This document shows, one piece after another, positions 42,210 through 51,576 of a stretch of 60,166 bases of DNA (its first letter is position 1; each line of letters begins with the position of its first letter). The notes under the pieces were generated by a model. That model did not search any database and was not told where the DNA came from. It saw only the letters and a list, made by a program, of their open reading frames with translations. The translations under genes were made by a program, and so were the position numbers. This DNA is from Halobacteriales archaeon QS_1_68_17. Lineage in GTDB: Archaea; Halobacteriota; Halobacteria; Halobacteriales; Haloarculaceae. The stretch covers positions 1-60,166 of the forward strand of contig PXRG01000029.1 of assembly GCA_003021105.1 (NCBI GenBank). Reading direction: 5' to 3'.

Positions 42210-43184
42210 TCACTCGTGCCCGCTGACCGGGACCGGTTCGTACGGTTCTTCCAGGTACTCGATGTCCCCGTCCGACAGCGAGATGTCGAGTGCGGCGACG
42301 GCCTCCTCCAGGTGTTCGACGCTGGTCGTGCCGACGATGGGCGCGTCCACCCAGTCCTTGTGGAGCACCCAGGCCAGCGCGATCTGGGCCATCGAGGCGT
42401 CCTTCTGGTCGGCGATCTCGGCCACCCGGGCGTTGATCTCCGGACCGCCGCCCTCGCGGTAGGGGTGTTCGTACATGTGCTCCTCGGTTTCCCCGCGCGT
42501 CGTCGCGTCGATCCGCTGGTGGGGACGGGTGAGATAGCCCCGGGCCAGCGGACTCCACGGGATGACGCCGATGCCCTCCTTCTCGCAGAGGGGCAACATC
42601 TCGCGTTCCTCCTCGCGGTAGACGAGGTTGTAGTGGTTCTGCATCGTCGCAAACCGCTCTAAGCCGCGGCGGTCGCTGGTGTGGAGCGCCTCCGCGAACT
42701 GGTGGGCCCACATCGAACTCCCGCCGAGGTAGCGCACCTTCCCCCGGCGGACCGCGTCGTCGAGCGCCCGCAGGGTCTCCGTGACGGGGGTATCGTAGTC
42801 CCTGCGGTGGATCTGGTAGAGGTCGACCGTGTCCATCCCGAGGCGGTCGAGGCTGTTGTCGAGTTCCTGCTCGATCGTCTTCCGGGAGAGGCCGCCGGAG
42901 TTGGGGTCGTTCTCGTCCATCTGGAAGTAGACCTTGGTGGCGACGACCTGCTCCTCGCGGCGACCTTCGAGGGCGTTCCCGAGGACCCGCTCTGATTCGC
43001 CCTTCGAGTACATGTTCGCGGTGTCGAAGAAGTTGATCCCGAGGTCGATGGCGCGGTCGACGATCTCGTGGCTGGCTTCCTCGTCGAGGACCCACTCGCG
43101 CCAGTCTGGCGTCCCGAAGCTCATACAGCCCAGGCAGATGCGGCTGACCTCGATGCCGGTGTTCCCGAGCGTCGTGTACTCCAT
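42210..43184 (-). CDS. Aldo/keto reductase
   Basis: 324 residues. NADPH-dependent (beta/alpha)8 barrel. Seen: GLSRKTIEQELDNSLDRLGM, VDLYQIHRRDYDTPVTETLR, the catalytic Asp-Tyr region FDTANMYSKGESERVLG and late GTTSVEHLEEAVAALDI. The substrate is unknown; it resembles the general AKR11/12 oxidoreductases. Monocistronic. Confidence 0.9.
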   Translation of the reverse strand: MEYTTLGNTGIEVSRICLGCMSFGTPDWREWVLDEEASHEIVDRAIDLGINFFDTANMYSKGESERVLGNALEGRREEQVVATKVYFQMDENDPNSGGLSRKTIEQELDNSLDRLGMDTVDLYQIHRRDYDTPVTETLRALDDAVRRGKVRYLGGSSMWAHQFAEALHTSDRRGLERFATMQNHYNLVYREEEREMLPLCEKEGIGVIPWSPLARGYLTRPHQRIDATTRGETEEHMYEHPYREGGGPEINARVAEIADQKDASMAQIALAWVLHKDWVDAPIVGTTSVEHLEEAVAALDISLSDGDIEYLEEPYEPVPVSGHE

Positions 43185-43220
43185 GGTCCGGCGTTCAACC
43201 GAGGGTGACTAAAGCCTAAC

Positions 43221-44282
43221 TCACAGCGACGCGGCGTCGACCCGTCCGGTGTACCGCCTGACTGCGGCGTAGGCGACGACCGCGACGACGGCGTAGCCGG
43301 CCACGAGCGCGTAGGTGGTCGGCGAGGGACTGTCGACCGCCAGTTTCGCCACCGTCGTCGCGGGGTGTTCCGGCAGGAACACCGCTCCCCCGAACAGGCC
43401 GAGCGCCCCGACGGAGTAGAGCAACTGGGCCTGCCGCCGGGTGCCGGTACGGAGGCCGAGCGCGACGCCGAGCGCGACGACCACGACCGTCAGCGCGGTC
43501 ACGACAGACAGCACGAGCCACGGGTTCGACACGCGGAAGCCGTTGAACGTCATCAGGAGGATCCACGCCCCGGCCTGGACCGGCGCGAGCGCGATCATCG
43601 CGGCGGCCTTGCCGTCGACGATGTCGACCAGCGAGACCGGCGCGACCCGCAACAGCTCCATCGTCTCCCGTTCGATCTCCTCGGTGATCGCGTCGACGGC
43701 GATGGAGCCGCTGATGAACGGCGGCAGGAACAGCAAGAGGGGAATCAGGACGGTGTACGTGAACCCGAAGTAAGGGCTGGCGTCGACCGGCGGCGGCACT
43801 GGTACCACCGGCGAGTCGAGAAACTCCGACCGCGCCGCGCGTTGCTGGCGCTCCATCGTCTCCAGCAGGCCCCGCAACTGGACCACGATCAGCGTGGTCC
43901 GGAGGCTCCCCTGCGGGGCGGTCGCCGAGACGGCGATCCGCCCCTGCGACCGCTCGGCGTGCAACACTGCGTCGACGTCGCCGCGCTGGAACGCCTGCCG
44001 GGCCGCCGTCTCGCTGGGATACGCGACCGCCTCGACGCCGTCGCGCCGGGCCGCCGCCCGGCCGAGCGCGTCGACCTCCTCGCCGGAGATCCCGACCGCG
44101 ACCTCGCCGGACTCGACCGACCCCGGGTCGTACAGCGAGGTCAGCCCGACGACCAGAAACGACGAGAACGCGGCGACGAAAAGCTGGATCAGTATCGCCA
44201 GGACGATGGTCTTCTCCCGGGACAGCGAGGCGAGGTCGCGCCGGCCGATGGCCACCCGCGGGTCGCTCGGCAGGTCAACCAA
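43221..44282 (-). CDS. ABC-2 type export permease
   Basis: 353 residues. One N-terminal TM (VLAILIQLFVAAFSSFLVVG), a large extracytoplasmic domain (about 50-180), then five TM segments from FGFTYTVLIPLLLFLPPFIS. ITEEIERETMELLRVAPVSL is the ABC-2 coupling helix. Last gene of an operon with the ATPase at 46113 and the permease-PrsW fusion at 44275, overlapping the latter by 8 nt. Substrate unknown. Confidence 0.85.
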   Translation of the reverse strand: MVDLPSDPRVAIGRRDLASLSREKTIVLAILIQLFVAAFSSFLVVGLTSLYDPGSVESGEVAVGISGEEVDALGRAAARRDGVEAVAYPSETAARQAFQRGDVDAVLHAERSQGRIAVSATAPQGSLRTTLIVVQLRGLLETMERQQRAARSEFLDSPVVPVPPPVDASPYFGFTYTVLIPLLLFLPPFISGSIAVDAITEEIERETMELLRVAPVSLVDIVDGKAAAMIALAPVQAGAWILLMTFNGFRVSNPWLVLSVVTALTVVVVALGVALGLRTGTRRQAQLLYSVGALGLFGGAVFLPEHPATTVAKLAVDSPSPTTYALVAGYAVVAVVAYAAVRRYTGRVDAASL

Positions 44283-46116
44283 GGGCGACCACCACCGTCG
44301 CGTTGTAGGCCACGTGGATCCCGATGGCGACCGTCAGCGCCATGAGGTACCGCGACCGTCCGCGGCTGGCACCGGTCGCCGAGACGGCCGCGGTCACGAC
44401 GTGCAAGAGCAGTGGCGCGACCAGAAGCGCCAGCGCCGCCGGGAGCGTCGGGACGCCGGTCCCGGTCGCCAGCGCCGCCTGCCCCTCCGGGAGCCGGTCG
44501 AGACCGACCAGCTGTGCGACGAGCGTCAGCTTCTCCCCGACGAAAAAGCCGAGGCCGCTGAACGCACCGATCGTCAGAGCCGTCACTAGGCCCCGCTCGA
44601 ACCGGGCGTGGGCGTAGCCGGCGTAGACGTGGACGCTCTTGGCGAGTTCCTCGATGACCGCCACGCCGACCAGGATCGCCAGCACCGACGGCCCCGTCGG
44701 CAGCGCGAACAGCGCCGCGACCGCGAGCAGTTCCGCCACGAAGACGAACGGCAACAAAAGCGCGGACAGCGCCGCGACGCTCCAGCCGCCCGCGATGCGG
44801 GCCGCGAGGGCGTCCAGCGCCTTCAGCGGAATCGGGCGCTGGGTGAACATGTCCTCCTCGCGGTAGATGCCGGTCCCGAGCGCGAACAGCACGGCCGCCG
44901 AGAGCGCGGGCGGGAGCGTCGAGAACGCCACCTCGCCGACGCCGACCGCCGTCCCCTGGAGGTCGCGGACGACCAGCGTGAGCGGCGAGATCAGCGCCAC
45001 GGCCCCCACGTCCGCGAAGATGGCCGGCACGAAGGCGTAGGTGGTCAGCGAGACGGTGACGGTGACGGTCACGAACGTGAGTTCCTTGAACGACCGGGCG
45101 AACATCGCCCCCAGGAAGGTGGCTGCCAGGAACAGCAACGAAAGCGGCGCGAGGGCGAACACAGACAGGGGGCCGCCGCCGATAGCCGCGGCGATCACGG
45201 CCGCGGTGCCCATCGCCCCCGCGAAGTACGGCAGCGTCTTCCCGGCGACGATGTCGACCGGCGAGACCGGCGACACGAGGAGCAACTCGCCGCGGCGGTT
45301 GATCCGCTCGCCGAGGATGGTGCTCCCGTAGGCCTGGATGATGAAGTTCAGCGGCACGACGAACAGAAACGCGAGCACGAGCGACCCGAACGGGAACGGC
45401 GGCGAGATGTCCGCCGGGGATCCCGAGGTCGACTGGGGTGTCAGCCCGTCACCGCCGAACACGTCCCCGATGCCGCTCCCGCCGCCGTCGTCGCTCCCGC
45501 CGTCCGTCCCGTCGCTCCCGCCGCCCCCGTCGCCACCGCCGTCGTCGCCGCCCCCACCGCCGCCCGACCCGTTGCCGCCGTCGCCACCGCCGCCGTCGCC
45601 GCTTCCACCGCCCGCGGCGATCTGGATGCGGTCCCGCTCGGCGTACCGGAGGGTCACCGACACCGGGAAGGCGGCCGTGGCGTTGCCCTCGCGGGCCATC
45701 TGCCGGTCGTTGTACCGCGTGATGGTGTCCCGGAACTCCGCGTACGCGGCCCGTCCCTTCCGGCTCTTTGCCGCGCCGATGCGGTCGTCCTCGACCAGCA
45801 GTTCCACCTGCCGTCGGTCGACCGCGGAGCTGTCGGGCGACACGACCGCGAACGTCGGGTCAGTCGCGGCCGGCCCGTAGTACGGGCTGTCCTGGCTCAC
45901 GGCGACCCGGTAGATCCCCCGGTCGAGCGCCACGCCGCCGCTGACCGCCGTCGGAGCGACCGCGACGATCGCCACGAGCGCGACCACCGTCACGAGGGCG
46001 GTCCGGCGGTCGACGCCGCCTGCGTTCTTCGTGACCTCCCAGCGGCCGATGCGGAGCACCTTCCCGAGTCGCCAGCGGGCGGCCCGGAGCCACTCGCGGA
46101 GGTCGCGCCCGTTCAT
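44275..46116 (-). CDS. ABC-2 permease fused to a PrsW-type membrane protease
   Basis: 613 residues. Residues 1-400 are an ABC-2 permease: one TM (ALVTVVALVAIVAVAPTAVS), an extracytoplasmic loop with about 55 residues of Gly/Asp low complexity (residues about 170-225), then TM segments and the NRRGELLLVSPVSPVDIVAG coupling helix. Residues about 440-613 match PrsW: VAVIEELAKSVHVYAGYAHA (the EE-K motif), GAFSGLGFFVGEKLTLVAQL and a late IGIHVAYNATVV (His and Asn). PrsW proteins cleave membrane-bound targets. It overlaps the ATPase gene by 4 nt. Confidence 0.85.
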   Translation of the reverse strand: MNGRDLREWLRAARWRLGKVLRIGRWEVTKNAGGVDRRTALVTVVALVAIVAVAPTAVSGGVALDRGIYRVAVSQDSPYYGPAATDPTFAVVSPDSSAVDRRQVELLVEDDRIGAAKSRKGRAAYAEFRDTITRYNDRQMAREGNATAAFPVSVTLRYAERDRIQIAAGGGSGDGGGGDGGNGSGGGGGGDDGGGDGGGGSDGTDGGSDDGGGSGIGDVFGGDGLTPQSTSGSPADISPPFPFGSLVLAFLFVVPLNFIIQAYGSTILGERINRRGELLLVSPVSPVDIVAGKTLPYFAGAMGTAAVIAAAIGGGPLSVFALAPLSLLFLAATFLGAMFARSFKELTFVTVTVTVSLTTYAFVPAIFADVGAVALISPLTLVVRDLQGTAVGVGEVAFSTLPPALSAAVLFALGTGIYREEDMFTQRPIPLKALDALAARIAGGWSVAALSALLLPFVFVAELLAVAALFALPTGPSVLAILVGVAVIEELAKSVHVYAGYAHARFERGLVTALTIGAFSGLGFFVGEKLTLVAQLVGLDRLPEGQAALATGTGVPTLPAALALLVAPLLLHVVTAAVSATGASRGRSRYLMALTVAIGIHVAYNATVVVALG

Positions 46117-46982
46117 TCCTCCCGCTCCGCCAGGTTCAGGAAGACCTCTTCCAGGTTCGACTCCTCCGTGCGGATGTCGACGACCGACCCGCCGGCGGCC
46201 TCGGCCGCCTCGCGGGTCCGCTCGACTGCCTCCATCGTGTCCACGACCCGGCGGTACCGGCCGTTCTCCCGGACGCTCCTGTCGACCTCGACGGTCGTGT
46301 AGACGTGGTACTCGGTGTGGCCGTGTTCCGCCTGGAGGCGGTCGAGGTCGCCCTTGGCGACGATGTCGCCCCCGTTCATCACCGCGACCCGGTCGCAGAT
46401 GCTCTCGACGTGAAAGAGGTTGTGGGCGCTGAACACCACCGTCTTGCCCTCCTCGCCGAGTTCGCGCGTGAACTCGATGATGTAGTTGGTCGTCAGCGGA
46501 TCGAGGCCGCTCCCGGGTTCGTCGTAGACGAGCACGTCGGGGTCGTTGATCAGCGACCGCGCGATGGCGACCTTCCGTTTCATCCCCTTGGACATGTCGC
46601 CCAGCGGGCGGTCGCGGTGGTCGAGGTCGAGGCGGTCGAGCGTGCCGTGGAGGCGGTCGTCGGCCACCTCCCTGGGGACGTCGTACAGGTCGGCGAAAAA
46701 CCGCAGGTACGACACCGGCGTCATTTCCTCGTACAGCGGCGATTCCTCGGGCAGGAAGCCCAGTTGCCGGCGCATCTCCGGGTCGCCAGCCTCGTAGCCG
46801 GCGACCGTCGCCTCGCCCGCGGTCGGTTCGAGCAACCCGGCGAGCATCTTCAGCGTCGTCGTTTTCCCGGCCCCGTTGGGTCCGATGATGCCGAACACCT
46901 CCCCCCGGTCGACCGTGAAGGTGCTCCCCGAGACGGCGACGAACTCACCGTACTGCTTTCTGAGGTCCCGGACCTCGATCAT
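46113..46982 (-). CDS. ABC transporter ATP-binding protein
   Basis: 289 residues. Walker A IGPNGAGKTTTLKMLAG, signature DMSKGMKRKVAIARSLIND, Walker B VLVYDEPGSGLDPLT and switch FSAHNLFHVE. ABC-2 exporter class (CcmA/NatA like), with an extra C-terminal 70 residues. It heads the operon with both permeases. A TATA-like gctatacgagg lies about 30 nt upstream on the minus strand. Confidence 0.93.
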   Translation of the reverse strand: MIEVRDLRKQYGEFVAVSGSTFTVDRGEVFGIIGPNGAGKTTTLKMLAGLLEPTAGEATVAGYEAGDPEMRRQLGFLPEESPLYEEMTPVSYLRFFADLYDVPREVADDRLHGTLDRLDLDHRDRPLGDMSKGMKRKVAIARSLINDPDVLVYDEPGSGLDPLTTNYIIEFTRELGEEGKTVVFSAHNLFHVESICDRVAVMNGGDIVAKGDLDRLQAEHGHTEYHVYTTVEVDRSVRENGRYRRVVDTMEAVERTREAAEAAGGSVVDIRTEESNLEEVFLNLAEREE

Positions 46983-47087
46983 CTATCCCCCGTAAGGGGA
47001 CCTCCCTCGTATAGCTTCCTCCCCGAGTATCAGGACTGGAAAAGCGGGAAGCGCCAGCTATTCGGCACCGCGGGCCCTGGCTGTCAC

Positions 47088-47510
47088 ATGGCGCGGTCCA
47101 GCGTCGGCGTCGAGCGGACGCCCGACGGCAGGCGGGTGTGCGTCTCGCGGCCGATAGACGCCCCTGCCGGGACGGTCTGGGACCTGCTCACCGACACGCG
47201 GCGGTGGCCCGAGTGGGGCCCGACCGTGAGCGACGTCGATTGTCCGGACCGCTACGTCACGGCAGGGTCTCGCGGGCGGGTGCGCGTGCTCCGCGGCCCG
47301 TGGGTCCCCTTCGAGGTCACGACCTGCCAGGCGGACGCGCCCGTCCGGCGCTGGACCTGGGACGTGGCCTGGGTTCCGGCGACCGGCCACCGGGTCACGG
47401 GGTCCCGGCCGTGTCGCGTCGTCTTCGAAGTGCCGTTGCTTGGAGTGGCCTACCTGCCGGTGTGCGAACGCGCTCTCGTCCGGATCGAACGCCCCTCCGC
47501 GAACAACTAG
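47088..47510 (+). CDS. SRPBCC-fold protein
   Basis: 140 residues. VCVSRPIDAPAGTVWDLLTD then TRRWPEWGPTVSDVDC is the START-like N-terminus; GRVRVLRGPWVPFEVTTCQA and the tail helix CERALVRIERPSANN complete the fold. Hydrophobic ligand binding is expected. Divergent from the ABC operon; its stop overlaps the convergent zinc gene's stop by 4 nt. Confidence 0.75.
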   Translation: MARSSVGVERTPDGRRVCVSRPIDAPAGTVWDLLTDTRRWPEWGPTVSDVDCPDRYVTAGSRGRVRVLRGPWVPFEVTTCQADAPVRRWTWDVAWVPATGHRVTGSRPCRVVFEVPLLGVAYLPVCERALVRIERPSANN

Positions 47511-47743
47511 CGCCTGGCGACCCGCGCCTCGCTTACCCTGTGGAGCGATTCCCCGATGCCCGCGCCGTCGCAGTCCTCCGTCGGACATCGATAGTGCCAG
47601 CCGTCCGTCGTAGCCGTCCGTTCGGGAAACCGCTCGCCACAGACGTCACAGAACAGTTGGTCCGCCGAGCAGGTGTCGCGGTGGAGTTCGAGTTCGAGTT
47701 CAGTCCCGAACGTCCGGTTGCATGTCCGGCAGGTATGCGCCAT
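47507..47743 (-). CDS. Small protein with two zinc fingers
   Basis: 78 residues from MAHTCRTCNRTFGTELELEL. The first finger is C2H2-like (CRTC then HRDTC); the second has CDVC then CPTEDC. The C-terminus is basic. Function unknown, possibly nucleic-acid binding. Promoter at 47763-47775. Confidence 0.78.
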   Translation of the reverse strand: MAHTCRTCNRTFGTELELELHRDTCSADQLFCDVCGERFPERTATTDGWHYRCPTEDCDGAGIGESLHRVSEARVARR

Positions 47744-47762
47744 GTTCAAATATTCTTCATCA

Positions 47763-47775
47763 CCCTTTATATCTA
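47763..47775 (-). promoter_or_regulatory. TATA-like promoter for the zinc-finger gene
   Basis: The minus strand reads tagatataaaggg, centred about 26 nt upstream of the ATG at 47743; a leaderless transcript is expected. Confidence 0.6.
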
Positions 47776-47999
47776 CACCGGAACGTTCACGCTGATCGGG
47801 AAGTTCAGACCCTCGCGGCGCGCCCGTTCGAACTCGCTTGCTCGCGTCCGGACGGACGCTGAAACTCGCGGTTTCCTGCCCGCACGGGCCCGCGTGACGA
47901 CCCTCTTCCAGGTAGTACCGCCATACCGCCGTTTCAGCGAACGATACTGGCGGCCGCCCGGGACAGTAAGCTGATGGGCGTCCGTGCCCACGCGAGCGC

Positions 48000-48284
48000 A
48001 TGGCCGGCGAGAGTGATACGGTCCGCGTCTGGCTGGTCGAACGGACCTACTCCGACGACGAGCAGAACCTCATCGTGCTCACCTACGCGACGCCCGACGG
48101 GACCCGCGAGTTCCGCAAAGAGCGCGCCCTCACCTCCTTTACCGGCGAGGGCCGCGAGACGCGCGTCTCGCTGTCGGTCGACCCGGGCAATCTCTCGGCG
48201 GTCCACGACCCCGAGGTGCGCGAGCGGTATGCGGCAGAAATCGAGCGCGTCCGCGAACGCCACGACCCCGGCGACGCGATTTAG
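48000..48284 (+). CDS. Hypothetical haloarchaeal protein
   Basis: 94 residues, acidic, with a beta-rich core ([36 protein letters not shown]) and a C-terminal helix ([18 protein letters not shown]). No motif that gives a function. It converges on sucD; the stops overlap by 4 nt. Confidence 0.65.
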   Translation: MAGESDTVRVWLVERTYSDDEQNLIVLTYATPDGTREFRKERALTSFTGEGRETRVSLSVDPGNLSAVHDPEVRERYAAEIERVRERHDPGDAI

Positions 48285-49150
48285 ACGATGTCCTCGACGT
48301 GGTCGGCGACCTCTTCCGGCGTGTCGCCGACGGGGACGCCGGCGTTCTCCAGGGCCTCGATTTTGCTCTGTGCGGTACCGGTCCCCGACCCGCTGACGAT
48401 GGCCCCGGCGTGGCCCATCCGCTTGCCCGGTGGGGCGGTCCGGCCGGCGATGAACCCGACGACCGGCGTGTCCATGTACTCGGTGATGTAGCGGGCCGCC
48501 TCCTCCTCGTCCTCGCCGCCGATCTCGCCACACATCACGACCGCCTCGGTGTCGGTGTCCGCCTCGAACAGTTCGAGCGCGTCCACGAAGTCCGTCCCGA
48601 TGATCGGGTCGCCGCCGATGCCGATGGCGGTCGTCTGCCCGATCCCGCGGTTCGTGAGATTGTCGACGATCTGGTAGGTCAGCGTCCCCGACCGCGAGAT
48701 CAGTCCTACGTCGCCGGCCGAGAAGATGTTCCCGGGCAGGATGCCCAGTTTCGCCTCGCCGGGGGTGATCACGCCCGGACAGTTGGGGCCGACGAGGTGG
48801 GCGTCGGTCTCGCCCAGCCGGCGGTAGACGGCGCTCATGTCCTGGGTCGGGATCCCCTCGGTGATGGCCACGACCAGATCGAGCGGGGCGTCCAGTGCCT
48901 CGAACAGCGCGTCGCCGGCGAACGCCGGCGGGACGAACACGACCGAGGCGTCGGCGTCCTCCGCGCGCGCGGCGCGGTCGACGGTGTCGTAGACCGGGAC
49001 GCCCGTGACCTCCTGGCCGCCCTTCCCGGGCACCGCGCCCGCGACGACGTTCGTCCCGTAGTCGAGCATCTGCTCGGTGTGGAACCGGCCCTCGCCGCCG
49101 GTGATCCCCTGGACGACCACGCGCGTCTCCGCGTCGACGAGCACGCTCAT
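48281..49150 (-). CDS. sucD: Succinate-CoA ligase, alpha subunit
   Basis: 289 residues. With SucC it makes succinate and a nucleoside triphosphate from succinyl-CoA (citric acid cycle). Seen: [20 protein letters not shown] (CoA domain), [16 protein letters not shown] and the phosphohistidine region [20 protein letters not shown]. Start overlaps the sucC stop by 4 nt. Confidence 0.96.
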   Translation of the reverse strand: MSVLVDAETRVVVQGITGGEGRFHTEQMLDYGTNVVAGAVPGKGGQEVTGVPVYDTVDRAARAEDADASVVFVPPAFAGDALFEALDAPLDLVVAITEGIPTQDMSAVYRRLGETDAHLVGPNCPGVITPGEAKLGILPGNIFSAGDVGLISRSGTLTYQIVDNLTNRGIGQTTAIGIGGDPIIGTDFVDALELFEADTDTEAVVMCGEIGGEDEEEAARYITEYMDTPVVGFIAGRTAPPGKRMGHAGAIVSGSGTGTAQSKIEALENAGVPVGDTPEEVADHVEDIV

Positions 49151-50292
49151 GCTTTCACCTCCGCGGCGTACTCGACGGCGCGCTGGACGGCGTCTTCGAG
49201 CGTCTCCTCGACGGTCACGAGGTCGGTGTTGAGGATCTCCATCCCCTCGGCGGCGTTGGTACCAGCCAGCCGGACCACCACCGGCTTTGGCACCTCGTCG
49301 AACGACCCCAGGGCCTCGTTGATCCCGCGGGCCACCTCGTCGCCTCGGGTGATGCCGCCGAAGATGTTGAACACGACGGCGTCGACGTTGTCGTCCGAGA
49401 ACACCATATCGAGGGCGTTCGAGATGCGCTCGGCTTTCGCCCCGCCGCCCACGTCGAGGAAGTTCGCGGGGTCGCCGCCGTAGTAGTCCACGAGGTCCAG
49501 CGTCGTCATGACCAGTCCCGCGCCGTTGCCGATGATGCCCACGTCGCCGTCGAGGCGCACGTAGTCGAAGCCGTACTCGTTGGCCTTCGCCTCGAGTTCG
49601 TCGTCCGCCGTCTCCTCTTCCATCTCCGCGAGGTCCGGCTGGCGGAAGAGGGCGTCGTCGTCGACGTTGAAGACGGCGTCGGCGGCGATCACCTCGTCGT
49701 CGGCGGTGACCATCAGGGGGTTGATCTCGGCGTCGCTGCCGTCCCGCTCGTCCCAGAGTTCGTACAGCGTCGTGAGCACTCCCGCCACGTCCCTCGCCAC
49801 CGCGCGGTCGACGCCGGCGTCGTACACGGCCTTCCGGGCCTGGTAGGGGTGCATCCCGAAGGCTGGATCGACGTGTTCGCGGGCGATGGCCTCGGGGTCC
49901 TCGGCGGCGACCTCCTCGATGTTGACGCCGCCGCGGGTCGACACCATCGCTACCGGCCGCCCCTCGCCCCGGTCCATGGTCACGCCGACGTACAGTTCGT
50001 CGACGAAGTCGACGGCGGCCTCGACGAGCACGCGGTCGACGTGGTACCCCTTGAGGTCCATCCCGAGGATGTCGTCGGCGATCGCGCGGGCCTCCTCTGC
50101 GTCGCCGGCGATCTCGATCCCCCCGGCCTTCCCGCGGCCGCCGACCTGTACCTGCGCCTTGACCGCAACCGGGAAGCCGATCTCCTCGGCCGCGGCCACG
50201 GCCTCGTCGACGGTCCCCGCGAGACGCGCAGACGGCGTCGGAATGCCGGCGTCCGCGAAGACCTCCTTGGCCTGGTACTCGTGGAGTTTCAT
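49147..50292 (-). CDS. sucC: Succinate-CoA ligase, beta subunit
   Basis: 381 residues. ATP-grasp start ([40 protein letters not shown]), then VEINPLM-type segment (here [15 protein letters not shown]) and the C-terminal [20 protein letters not shown]. Normal length. First gene of sucCD. Confidence 0.96.
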   Translation of the reverse strand: MKLHEYQAKEVFADAGIPTPSARLAGTVDEAVAAAEEIGFPVAVKAQVQVGGRGKAGGIEIAGDAEEARAIADDILGMDLKGYHVDRVLVEAAVDFVDELYVGVTMDRGEGRPVAMVSTRGGVNIEEVAAEDPEAIAREHVDPAFGMHPYQARKAVYDAGVDRAVARDVAGVLTTLYELWDERDGSDAEINPLMVTADDEVIAADAVFNVDDDALFRQPDLAEMEEETADDELEAKANEYGFDYVRLDGDVGIIGNGAGLVMTTLDLVDYYGGDPANFLDVGGGAKAERISNALDMVFSDDNVDAVVFNIFGGITRGDEVARGINEALGSFDEVPKPVVVRLAGTNAAEGMEILNTDLVTVEETLEDAVQRAVEYAAEVKA

Positions 50293-50374
50293 CTGTAACT
50301 CGGGAGTATTTCCCCCGAGCGCGAGTTAGTAGTTCCGAAGTCGGGATCAGGGTCGCCGTCCTCGACCGGCGGTC

Positions 50375-51067
50375 TCACTCCCGCAATGCGTCGTCGTCGA
50401 TTCGCTCCCGTCGGCCGTCGAGAAGGGCGAACCGCTCCCCGCGGCGGCGTTCGAGCCACAGCAGGAGCCGTTCGGCCCACCGGAGTTTCCGCCGCTTTTC
50501 GGCCCCGACCGCCGGGTCGTCGAGGTCCCACCCGACGAACGCCAGTTCGGACGCGCCCAGGTAGTCCGCCAGGAAGGCGGCGCGGTCGCCGTCGGTGAAT
50601 CCCCCGAAGTTCCGGACCGGTCCCGCCGGTTCGGCCTGCGTCGTGGGAAGTACGTGTCTCCCCTCGAATTGCGGCACCCACTTCTCGATCGCGGGCACGT
50701 TGTCCCCGTGGGCGTGCGCGGCCACCGGGGTCCCCCGCTCGGTCAGGGCGCGTGCGGTCTCGGGGACCTTGTCGAGGTCCGTCACCATCAGGTCGACCGC
50801 CACCCCGGACGCTTCCAGGCGCTTCGCGGCCGCCGAGGCGGCGAACACGGCGTCCGCCTCCCCCGCGCGTTCGAGCGCCGCGGAGTCGGTCAGCGACGGC
50901 CCGGCACCCGCCACGGCGACCCGGTCGCCGCGCGCGTCCAGCCGCGAGAGATCGAACTGTCCGGTCAGCGAGGCCAGGCCGTCCCGGGCGCGCCCGTCGT
51001 CCGCGCGGTCGTACCCGAAGTCGGCGAGGACGGCCTCGTAGACCGGTTCCCACTCCGCGAAGTTCAT
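50375..51067 (-). CDS. mptE: 6-hydroxymethyl-7,8-dihydropterin pyrophosphokinase MptE-like
   Basis: 230 residues, DUF115 family. Starts MNFAEWEPVYEAVLADFGYD; AVAGAGPSLTDSAALERAGE and VAVDLMVTDLDKVPETARAL hold the nucleotide/metal residues, and PVAAHAHGDNVPAIEKWVPQ and RNFGGFTDGDRAAF the conserved loops. In archaea it activates hydroxymethyl-dihydropterin with ATP for folate or methanopterin synthesis. folP, the next pathway step, lies 0.5 kb upstream on the same strand, with an epimerase remnant between. Confidence 0.87.
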   Translation of the reverse strand: MNFAEWEPVYEAVLADFGYDRADDGRARDGLASLTGQFDLSRLDARGDRVAVAGAGPSLTDSAALERAGEADAVFAASAAAKRLEASGVAVDLMVTDLDKVPETARALTERGTPVAAHAHGDNVPAIEKWVPQFEGRHVLPTTQAEPAGPVRNFGGFTDGDRAAFLADYLGASELAFVGWDLDDPAVGAEKRRKLRWAERLLLWLERRRGERFALLDGRRERIDDDALRE

Positions 51068-51189
51068 GGGTGTCGCTCCCGTGGCAGTTCCATAGAACCG
51101 GGTTGGGCCGGGCCGACACCAAGTACCCCTACCCGAGTGCCGTCCCGGCTTCCACCCGGCGATATTGGCGCATCCCGCATAAGTTTTCA

Positions 51190-51576
51190 TGCTCTCTTTG
51201 GTCGTGATACGGTCACTTCGTGGGCCGCCACACCGTCGCGGAATTGCTCGACCACGGATACGACGTCACGGCGCTCAGCCGCGGCGCACACGGCCTCCAG
51301 TTCTCCGACCGGATAGGCGTCGATCACGTCGTCGGCGACCGCACCGACGACGACACACTGGCCGACGCCGCCCGGCGAGTCGAACCGGACGTCGTCATCG
51401 ACTGTGCTGCATACCACCCCGCTGACGCCCGAACGGCAACGGAGGTATTCTCCGACGTGGACGCCTACGTCTACGTCTCGAGCGGCGGCGCGTACCGCGA
51501 GCAGGAGATTCCAAAGCGCGAGGACGAGCACAGAACACTCGTTTTAGGGATTCTGCCGTGGTTTTCTAGTTTCTAG
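51190..51576 (+). pseudogene. NAD-dependent epimerase remnant
   Basis: FVGRHTVAELLDHGYDVTAL, then VDHVVGDRTDDDTLADAARR, VEPDVVIDCAAYHPADARTA and VDAYVYVSSGGAYREQEIPK are the first 110 residues of a haloarchaeal epimerase whose full form is about 330 residues. At the N-terminus MLSLVVI (ATG at 51190) is in another frame and the GG-G nucleotide loop between the two parts is damaged by a small deletion near 51207-51215. At the 3' end similarity stops near 51535, just before the convergent folP stop. Not functional. Confidence 0.78.
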
